The notes beneath the pieces were generated by a model. That model saw only the letters and a list, made by a program, of their open reading frames with translations, did not search any database and was not told where the DNA came from. A DNA stretch of 64,000 bases, from assembly GCA_038323375.1 (NCBI GenBank), contig JBBQGV010000002.1, positions 1-64,000 on the forward strand, written 5' to 3'. Positions 57,634 through 64,000 of the stretch are shown here, piece by piece (position 1 is the stretch's first letter; each line of letters opens with the position of its first letter). The position numbers were made by a program, and so were the translations under genes. This DNA is from JABWAJ01 sp038323375 (GTDB taxonomy: Bacteria > Bacteroidota > Bacteroidia > Chitinophagales > Saprospiraceae).

Positions 57634-60627
57634 CTACCTCATCTCCTTCATCACCACTCCCATCTGTTCCACCAAAAAATCCACATTGGGGCGGGTGATA
57701 CACATCGGTGGTTTGATTTTGATCACATTGTGTTGCGGCCCGTCCGTGCTGAGCAAAATGCCCCGCTCGCGCATCCTGTTCACCAACCAGCCCGCCTGTA
57801 ATGCCGCTGCTTGTCGCAAATGGGGATCGGAAACGAATTCTATGCCCAAAAATAACCCCGAACCGCGCACATCGCCAATCAAAGGATAATACACCTGCAA
57901 TTGCCGCATTTGTTCGAGTAGGTAGTTGCCGACCTCCTGCGCGTTTGCTTGCAGGTTTTCATCGTATACGACGTTCAATACCTCGTGTGCAATCGCACAA
58001 GAGACCGGATTGCCCCCAAAAGTGTTAAAATACTCCATGCCGTTGGCAAAAGCCCGGGCGATATCGCGTCGTACCGCCACTGCACCGATCGGGTGCCCGT
58101 TACCTAATGGTTTTCCGATTGTGACGATGTCCGGAACAAGGCCATGCAATTGAAACGCCCAGTAAGTTGCTCCGGGGCGCCCCAGCCCGGTTTGCACTTC
58201 ATCCGCGATACACAGGCCGCCGGAAGCCCGCACCTGCGCGTAGATTTCCGAAAAATAACCAGGCGGAGGAACGATTTGTCCGCCGCAGCTCAGGATGCTT
58301 TCGTGGATGAATGCCGCTAATGGCGGTGTTGTTTTTAAAATGGTTTGAGCTTGCCGGATAATCTCCTCTTTAGGATGTCGGTAGGGATCCGGCATCGGCA
58401 ATTTATGGATATGCGGCAAAGCGCCACCGCCACCCGGCCCGTCAAATTTATAGGAACTTACGGCCACAGAAGCCGCTGTATTGCCGTGGTAACCACCTGC
58501 TATCACCAGCGTATCCTGTCTGCCGGTGGCGGTACGTGCCATGCGCAGGGCCAATTCATTGGCTTCGCTACCGGAATTGACAAAATAGCAAACTTCAAAT
58601 TCCGGTGGCAAGGTCGCCAGCAATTCCCCGGCCAATCCGACGATATTCGGATGGAGGTAGCGGGTATTTGTATTCAAAACCGCCATTTGACGCTGGCCTG
58701 CACGCACCACCCGTTCGTGCTGGTGGCCCACATGTGGCACATTATTCACCGCGTCCAAATAACGGCGGCCTTCGTGGTCGTACAAATACTGCAAATGCCC
58801 ACGAACAATATGCAGCGGGCGCTGATAGGAAAGGCTGAGGTTCGGCCCGAGTCTTTCGCTGCGCCGTTGAGACAATCGAAGGTCGGGTGGAGTAGGGGAG
58901 GCACCCCAGCCTGCCAACGGTGCCGGATCGGGACATATACTCGTCCACACGGCCCGTTGATCCGGATAAGCTACGCCCGGGTAATCGCCTGAATTGCCCA
59001 ATAAATCGAGCATCACCTGAAAATGCAGGTGGGGCGGCCAATTCCCATTTTCCGGACGCGGCCCGATATCGGCGACGTGGGCACCCTGCTCCACCTGCAT
59101 GCCCACTTTCCAAGTGGCAATGGAAGCCCGGCTGAGGTGGCCGTAAAGGGTGTAAAAAGTCAGCCCCGGTTCCGGCGTATGCTCCAGGATGAGTGTGGGG
59201 CCGTAGTCGCGCTCGCCTTCATTGTCCTGAACCGCCAGCACCACACCCGCCAGCGGGGCATAAACTGCCGTATGCGCTGGTGCCCACAAATCCAGTCCGA
59301 GGTGTACGGTTCGCCAGTGCGGGCCGTCGTTGCTTTGGATCGTATAGCTGTCAGTGGTGTAAAACGGGCGCACTTCGTTGTAGCCACCGACACCTACGGC
59401 GATGCCTTTTTCTTCCAGCAGGTTTTCAATTACCCGTTCAAACCGGTCACTGTCTTCAAAATTGCGGTTGTGGCCGATGTCCAAACTCCCCACGCTGAGG
59501 TCGAGCCAGCCGGTGGCAGCGCCCGCAGGAAGAGGAACGATCGGGGCGGGGGCGTTGAATTGGGTAAACCATTGATTGAATGCCGGTCTTTGTGGACAAG
59601 GTTCCCAATCACAGGCATGCCGGAAGGTGTAATGTGCCAAGGCTGGCGGGATCTTATGCCATTTTTCAAGCAGGCTCCAAGCAGTGCGGTCGCTGATTTG
59701 CAGGTATTCATTTTCGGGATGTTCCGAACGGTTCAGCGCAGAAACGGTGACGCTGATGCACAACCGGGCGGCTACCAATGGAAAGAGAGCGGCGGCTTCG
59801 GCCTCCTGCAGGGGGTATTGGCGATGGTATCCCCGCACGACGGCTGCTGCGGCAGCTAAGGGATCGGGTTTGTCCATGACCGCGTATGCAATGGCAATGG
59901 CTAAGTCGCAAACCGTACAGGAATACAACGCGTCGCCGTAATCAATCAGGCTGATGACGTCTAACGGCACGAATGTCGCTGGATCCAACAAGATATTGTA
60001 ATCGTTGGCATCGTTGTAAATGACGCTCTGGCGCAATTGATTCAGGCGGGGCGTGACCTCAGATTTAAAAAGTGACAAAAAATAAAGGAGGATCTTTTTT
60101 TGATTTTCCGGGAACAGCTCAAAGTGCAGTTCAATCCACGGCATTTTTATCACATCCCATTTCAAATAACGGCGCGCTTCCGGGTGCTCAAAGGCTGCCA
60201 GTGCTGCATCAAGCACGCCCAGTGCTTTGCCTAAACTTTCCAAAGGAGCCGTACCGGCGGGCGAAGATTTGCCCCATACACGGCCTTCCACCCAAGAGAG
60301 TACCCGGACGTATCGGTTTCCCCCTTCAGCGCCTTCCAGCAAATGAATGGTTGCTCCTTTTTGGCTGAGAATAACCTGTGGGAGCCGGAGGGGAAGCGCC
60401 TGCTTCGCTAAGTGTTGTAGCAGTTTGTTTTGAAAATCGAGCGATTCCAATGAAGTATCGGGATGGGCAATTTTCAAAACAAAGCAGGCACCGTCCTGCC
60501 GGGTCAGTTTGAAATTAAGGTCTATTTCCCCTGGCAGTGCTTCGATCAGGCAGTTTTGAAAACCAGGCCAGGATTGAGCAATATGGGCGACATCAGGCAG
60601 TTTGATCACAGATTTGGCATGTTCCAC
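57634..60627 (-). CDS. Three-domain fusion: APH-type kinase, M23 peptidase-like, class III aminotransferase-fold
   Basis: A 997-aa fusion. Residues about 25-350: aminoglycoside/choline-kinase-like phosphotransferase (VIYNDANDYNILLDP catalytic loop at about 207 and VSLIDYGDALYS, with Brenner-type Asp). About 420-560: an M23/LytM-like domain (TVHLGLDLWAPAHTAVYAPLAGVVLAV, YGHLSR, HLHFQV). About 590-997: a PLP enzyme of class III (LDAVNNVPHVGHQHERVV, GGYHGNT, ADEVQTGLGRPG, TIGKPLGNGHPIGAVAV with the PLP Lys). The same order is known from bacterial relatives of hydroxylysine kinase and phospho-lyases acting on phosphoethanolamine or 5-phosphohydroxylysine, so it may phosphorylate an amino alcohol and then eliminate the phosphate. 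The role of the M23 part is unknown. It is alone on the minus strand. Confidence 0.88.
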   Translation of the reverse strand: MEHAKSVIKLPDVAHIAQSWPGFQNCLIEALPGEIDLNFKLTRQDGACFVLKIAHPDTSLESLDFQNKLLQHLAKQALPLRLPQVILSQKGATIHLLEGAEGGNRYVRVLSWVEGRVWGKSSPAGTAPLESLGKALGVLDAALAAFEHPEARRYLKWDVIKMPWIELHFELFPENQKKILLYFLSLFKSEVTPRLNQLRQSVIYNDANDYNILLDPATFVPLDVISLIDYGDALYSCTVCDLAIAIAYAVMDKPDPLAAAAAVVRGYHRQYPLQEAEAAALFPLVAARLCISVTVSALNRSEHPENEYLQISDRTAWSLLEKWHKIPPALAHYTFRHACDWEPCPQRPAFNQWFTQFNAPAPIVPLPAGAATGWLDLSVGSLDIGHNRNFEDSDRFERVIENLLEEKGIAVGVGGYNEVRPFYTTDSYTIQSNDGPHWRTVHLGLDLWAPAHTAVYAPLAGVVLAVQDNEGERDYGPTLILEHTPEPGLTFYTLYGHLSRASIATWKVGMQVEQGAHVADIGPRPENGNWPPHLHFQVMLDLLGNSGDYPGVAYPDQRAVWTSICPDPAPLAGWGASPTPPDLRLSQRRSERLGPNLSLSYQRPLHIVRGHLQYLYDHEGRRYLDAVNNVPHVGHQHERVVRAGQRQMAVLNTNTRYLHPNIVGLAGELLATLPPEFEVCYFVNSGSEANELALRMARTATGRQDTLVIAGGYHGNTAASVAVSSYKFDGPGGGGALPHIHKLPMPDPYRHPKEEIIRQAQTILKTTPPLAAFIHESILSCGGQIVPPPGYFSEIYAQVRASGGLCIADEVQTGLGRPGATYWAFQLHGLVPDIVTIGKPLGNGHPIGAVAVRRDIARAFANGMEYFNTFGGNPVSCAIAHEVLNVVYDENLQANAQEVGNYLLEQMRQLQVYYPLIGDVRGSGLFLGIEFVSDPHLRQAAALQAGWLVNRMRERGILLSTDGPQHNVIKIKPPMCITRPNVDFLVEQMGVVMKEMR

Positions 60628-60789
60628 AACGCGGTGATTTTTGATGGCAGAAAGATGGGGAGGATGTGGTAGAATAGCAACCTTGGGTGGTGTTTTTATT
60701 GGTACAAGGTGGTGCTGTCACTGCGACGGGATAGAACAGGCAGCATTTTCCCCTTTTTGGGAATCTGAATCGTATCAAAATAAGTGTCG

Positions 60790-60857
60790 TAAAATAAAAA
60801 TACTTGCACTTATTTACGTTTTTTGCAGCTATCTTTCATATTTACGACACGCTCCTA
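60790..60857. repeat. Inverted repeat between the divergent genes
   Basis: GTGTCGTAAAATA near 60786 and TATTTACGACAC at 60838-60849 are complementary; the right end continues into GCTCCT as in the fragment at 42246. It lies 17 bp before the lysyl oxidase ATG and 160 bp before the kinase fusion's start. It may contain an operator or be a repeat remnant related to 33120-33305. Confidence 0.55.
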
Positions 60858-60873
60858 AAACAAACGAATAAAC

Positions 60874-63222
60874 ATGACAAAAAAGCTAAACACCTGCTTT
60901 TTGCTAATGGCTTTTGCGCTGTTTGCCAAGGCGCAATGCCCGAATGGAGAGTCCGAAATCTCCATCCTTATTGCCCCCGACAACTACCCCAATGAAATTT
61001 CCTGGACTTTAAAGGATAATGCCAGCCAGACAACCCTCGCTTCTGGCGGGCCTTCAGGCCAGATCGTGTGTGTGCCATCTTCCCAGTGCATACAGTTTAC
61101 CATCTTTGACAGCTTTGGAGATGGTATTTTTTTGCCGGGCTATTGTCGTGTTTTGCTCGATGGCGTTGAGGTATTCCACACACACGGACAAAGCTACTTC
61201 GAACAATCTATTGTCCTGAATTGCCCTCCCGGCACCACTTGCACCTCGGCGCTGGTTGTAACGGAAGGCGTGCATACGGCACCAGGCCCGGATTTTTGGT
61301 ACAGCTTCACCCCACAGATCAACGGCAATTATACCGTCACGACCTGCGATTTGAACAACACCTGCGATACCAAAATGTATGTTTATGACCACTGCCCGCC
61401 TTCCCAAACGGAAGGGCCGCTGGGCGTCGTTGCCTACAACAATGATTTCTGTGGCACCGGAGCGGAGGTTACGATGGCTTTGACGGCTTTCCAACCTGTT
61501 TTTATTCGCATTGGCGATGACGAGCTAAATTGCGCCGGACAAAACATTGAATGGAGTGTGGCTTATTCAGGCCCGATAGCTGGCTGTACGGATACTTTAG
61601 CGTGTAATTTCAATCCGTTGGCGGAAGTCCCGGACTCCACTCAATGCGAATACCCGCCAACCGGGCACACCTGCGACGGACCAGACCTCGCGCCCGGGTA
61701 CGAAACCTTGGTAAACAGCTTGCAAATTAACAACAACCACATGGCGCAGCCCTGCCAGGTTGCTGAAGGCTGCCTCCTCGGCACGGGAGTGCGGCAATTG
61801 TTGTATTACGGGGTTACCATTTGGAACTACGGCAATCAACCTTATTATCCGGGCACCCCGACCAATAATCCGAGCGCTTACGAATGGGCGGAGTGCCACG
61901 GCCACTTCCATTACATGGGTTTTGCTGAATCATACCTCTACGACGAAAACCTCCAGCAGGTAGACTTTGCTCAAAAGACCAGTTATGCCATCGTTAACAC
62001 AAATTGCCTGCCCGGTGTAACACCGAATGGCCCGGCTTTGGCACCCGGTTGCGGCGATACTTACCCGGCGGGATACGCCTGCCAGTGGGTGGACATCACT
62101 GACATCGCTCCCGGGAACTACACCCTGGTTCTACGGGTAAATAGCCCGCACCTCCCGGATTATTTAGGCCGAATTGAAACCAATTTCGACAATAATGCTG
62201 TGCAGGTTTGTTTGTACATCGGTGTGGAAGCAGACGGTGACAAGTACTTTAACCTTATAGCCGATTGTGAGCCTTTCGTAGACTGTCAGGGGATACCGCT
62301 TGGCGCCAATGCGGAAGACTGCTCGGGCGAGTGTAACGGGAGCCGCATTCGTGGTGATTTAAACCTCGACACCCTGCGTACGGATGCCGACGTAATCGCT
62401 TACATCGAACAGATTATGGCTGAAGACTTGGATCCAATCAAGTGTAACCAACTGACCAACGACACGACCTTCACCGTGCTCGACGTGGCTCGCTTGAATG
62501 GCTGCACCCGCTTCCAAGAAGACGAACATACCCATATTGGTGGCGGCGGGGGCACCCATAGCCATTGCAATTTCCCTTTCCACGTGATCAACCAGCAGGA
62601 GTCCGTTGAAATCGGTCTCAGCAATATGAACGCCAATTATTTTGATATCTACGCGGCCAACAACCTGACCTACCTGCTTGGTTTTGACCTGCAAATTGAA
62701 GGCGTAATCATTGATTCAGTGGTGAATGTAGCCGGTAATTTTAATCCGACCATTTCCTTCAACCCCAATGGACACGTTATGGCCCTGGCGTTAGATGAGT
62801 TTCCTTTGAATAAATATTTCGACGGCCAGGTGCTGCGGGTCTATTTCACAGAGCGCCTGAGCAATACAGTTTGCATTTCTGCCATTTACGATGCAGTGAA
62901 TGCCGACGCAGAACGCATCAGCTACGAAATTGGCGATTGCCTCTTCGTGACCGACGCTGCCGAACTGGAAATTCCGGTTTCTTTCGGCATTGCGCCGAAC
63001 CCGACGACCGGCCAGGTCAACGTGACCATCGAAGGCGGCCTGCTCGGCGACGCCCGCTATTACGTAACCGATCTGACGGGTAAAGTAATTGCCTCCGGCG
63101 CCCGTCAAGCCAACCGACCTGAATTTACGCTGGATTTATCCGGACAGGCTTCAGGGATTTATTTCCTTTCTATTGAAAATGAACGATTTGTGAAAACAGA
63201 AAGGTTTGTGATTCAACGGTAA
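60874..63222 (+). CDS. Secreted lysyl oxidase-family protein with T9SS sorting domain
   Basis: A 782-aa protein. The signal peptide is at about 1-21 (ending FAKA). About 22-235 hold two beta-rich modules, the second pre-peptidase-like (PGPDFWYSFTPQINGNYTVTTCD). About 265-450 is a lysyl oxidase domain with the copper-binding stretch AECHGHFHYMGFAESYLYDE and several paired cysteines. About 480-680 carry dockerin/cohesin-like segments (RGDLNLDTLRTDADVIAYIEQI; FDLQIEGVIIDSVVNVAGNFNP). The C-terminus GIAPNPTTGQVNVTIEGG to ERFVKTERFVIQR is a T9SS sorting domain. It would oxidise lysine side chains of extracellular proteins on the cell surface, with the LTQ-type quinone partner not verified. It is monocistronic, with a terminator 50 nt after the stop. 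Confidence 0.9.
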   Translation: MTKKLNTCFLLMAFALFAKAQCPNGESEISILIAPDNYPNEISWTLKDNASQTTLASGGPSGQIVCVPSSQCIQFTIFDSFGDGIFLPGYCRVLLDGVEVFHTHGQSYFEQSIVLNCPPGTTCTSALVVTEGVHTAPGPDFWYSFTPQINGNYTVTTCDLNNTCDTKMYVYDHCPPSQTEGPLGVVAYNNDFCGTGAEVTMALTAFQPVFIRIGDDELNCAGQNIEWSVAYSGPIAGCTDTLACNFNPLAEVPDSTQCEYPPTGHTCDGPDLAPGYETLVNSLQINNNHMAQPCQVAEGCLLGTGVRQLLYYGVTIWNYGNQPYYPGTPTNNPSAYEWAECHGHFHYMGFAESYLYDENLQQVDFAQKTSYAIVNTNCLPGVTPNGPALAPGCGDTYPAGYACQWVDITDIAPGNYTLVLRVNSPHLPDYLGRIETNFDNNAVQVCLYIGVEADGDKYFNLIADCEPFVDCQGIPLGANAEDCSGECNGSRIRGDLNLDTLRTDADVIAYIEQIMAEDLDPIKCNQLTNDTTFTVLDVARLNGCTRFQEDEHTHIGGGGGTHSHCNFPFHVINQQESVEIGLSNMNANYFDIYAANNLTYLLGFDLQIEGVIIDSVVNVAGNFNPTISFNPNGHVMALALDEFPLNKYFDGQVLRVYFTERLSNTVCISAIYDAVNADAERISYEIGDCLFVTDAAELEIPVSFGIAPNPTTGQVNVTIEGGLLGDARYYVTDLTGKVIASGARQANRPEFTLDLSGQASGIYFLSIENERFVKTERFVIQR

Positions 63223-63268
63223 GAAAAGAACACTTGGTAGAATCTGAGTAGATTCTCTTTCAGGAAAA

Positions 63269-63312
63269 TAAGAGCCTGCGATGCCATGAGTTTTGGTGTT
63301 GCAGGCTCTTTA
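63269..63312 (+). terminator. Terminator after the lysyl oxidase gene
   Basis: AAGAGCCTGC at 63270-63279 and GCAGGCTCTT at 63301-63310 form a 10-bp stem with a 21-nt loop and end in TTTAT; the A-rich upstream flank allows use from the minus strand as well. Confidence 0.85.
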
Positions 63313-63463
63313 TTTGCAACACATGTTTATCTATATAAGGTTTTACTCAGTCGGAGTTTTCTTAAAAAAAAAGGTAAACTAAACAAAAGCATTCCATTAG
63401 GCCTGAGAAAAGGGAAAGGGTAGGAGGGCGGTGAAGTTCTCCATGCGAACTTGATTTGATAAT

Positions 63464-64000
63464 CTAAACATCTTCTTTCTCAATCCATTTCCCAACTTCC
63501 GGCGCCACATAGTTTTCCATCTGTGCCAGCAAATCTTCGATGCGATCACTAACCAACAGCATTTTTTGGTTCGATTCCTTTAAAAATTCCTGGTCACTCA
63601 TGGTTTGTATTTGGGCACACAGTGCATCATAAAAGCCGGCTATATTCAAAATGCCGATTGGCTTTTGGTGAAGCCCAAGTTGCGCCCAGGTTAGCATTTC
63701 GAATAATTCTTCCAGGGTGCCGAAACCGCCAGGCAGCGCGATCACGCCGTCGGATAATTCGTGCATTTTCATTTTCCGCTCGTGCATGCTTTCTACCACA
63801 ATCAATTCGGTCAGGTTTTCGTGCGCGACTTCTTTTTTTCTTAAAAACCAGGGTATGACGCCGATAACTTTGCCTCCGGCGCTCAGTACGCCTTCAGCTA
63901 CCGCGCCCATCATCCCGATTTTCGCTCCGCCATAGACCAACCGGATGTTCAATTGTGCCAAAGTTTTGCCGAGCGCGAATGCCTGATTGGTAAATACCGG
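63464..64000 (-). CDS. LOG family protein (partial at the window edge)
   Basis: The 3' 178 codons of a Rossmann-like LOG (TIGR00730) gene; its start lies beyond 64000. Sequence across the edge reads VFTNQAFALGKTLAQLNIRLVYGGAKIGMMG, so the TTG at 63961 is not the start. The family motifs VYGGAKIGMMGAVAEG and ALPGGFGTLEELFEMLTWAQLG are intact. LOG proteins release cytokinin-type or other nucleobases from nucleoside monophosphates by phosphoribohydrolase action. The stop is at 63464-63466, about 240 nt after the convergent lysyl oxidase gene. Confidence 0.93.
   Translation of the reverse strand, partial: PVFTNQAFALGKTLAQLNIRLVYGGAKIGMMGAVAEGVLSAGGKVIGVIPWFLRKKEVAHENLTELIVVESMHERKMKMHELSDGVIALPGGFGTLEELFEMLTWAQLGLHQKPIGILNIAGFYDALCAQIQTMSDQEFLKESNQKMLLVSDRIEDLLAQMENYVAPEVGKWIEKEDV

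Noticed and set aside
58345..59859. Long plus-strand frames opposite the 997-aa fusion
   Set aside because: The minus frame has three continuous recognisable domains with catalytic motifs; the opposite frames have none.

Overview
The window looks like a chromosome segment of a Bacteroidota bacterium, probably near Saprospiria (Haliscomenobacter/Lewinella-like). The grounds are several secreted proteins ending in type IX secretion (T9SS) sorting domains, promoters with a TAnnTTTG -7 box, DUF3494 and HYR/PKD-like surface proteins, and MlaEFD, GH130 and IorAB-type genes typical of that group. There is no rRNA, CRISPR array or prophage. One tRNA-Gly(CCC) is present.

Layout. 0-1.5 kb: an IS3-family element (OrfA/OrfB) beside a 24-bp polypurine tandem repeat. 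1.6-9.6 kb: a metallophosphoesterase, tRNA-Gly, a DUF3179 membrane protein, a phospholipase C-type phosphoesterase, and a two-gene glycan operon (GH130 phosphorylase plus a GT4/toroid fusion). 9.6-34.8 kb: an almost entirely minus-strand envelope/stress island. It holds CsbD, Dps, YtxH, a holin-like protein, many tiny membrane proteins, an OmpA protein, two DUF3494 adhesin/ice-binding-like proteins (one of 1836 aa), a hybrid histidine kinase with two receiver proteins, a CPA1 antiporter coupled to MlaEFD, an AI-2E transporter and two paralogous AraC-type regulators. 35-39.3 kb: a decaying stretch with a frameshifted T9SS protein, a serine-hydrolase relic, a truncated lipoprotein and a broken alcohol dehydrogenase. 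39.3-46 kb: an IorAB-type molybdenum hydroxylase, KatG, DUF2177 and DUF1295. 46.7-57.6 kb, plus strand: MFS transporter, RecQ, DPP III, lipid A-type acyltransferase, desaturase, EngB, PlsB-like acyltransferase and a DEDDh exonuclease. 57.6-64 kb: a 997-aa kinase/M23/aminotransferase fusion, a T9SS lysyl oxidase and a partial LOG protein.

The most striking observation is a regulon readable directly from the DNA. Eight promoters between 10.7 and 34.2 kb carry the same direct repeat, TTACACAA and TTACATTATTCACAC spaced exactly 21 bp, and a TTTG/TTTA -7 core follows the motif at 26 nt (25 in one case). A 21-bp direct repeat is the geometry used by AraC on its I1-I2 sites, and the island encodes two AraC-type paralogues, one of them behind such a promoter. 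The targets are CsbD, Dps with small membrane proteins, both DUF3494 proteins (one with OmpA), a sigma-like protein and the regulator itself, which suggests one coordinated envelope-stress/surface programme.

A second theme is several families of 60-190-bp palindromic, inverted-repeat-bounded elements that begin at, or within a few bases of, the stop codons of unrelated genes and sometimes supply the stop codon.
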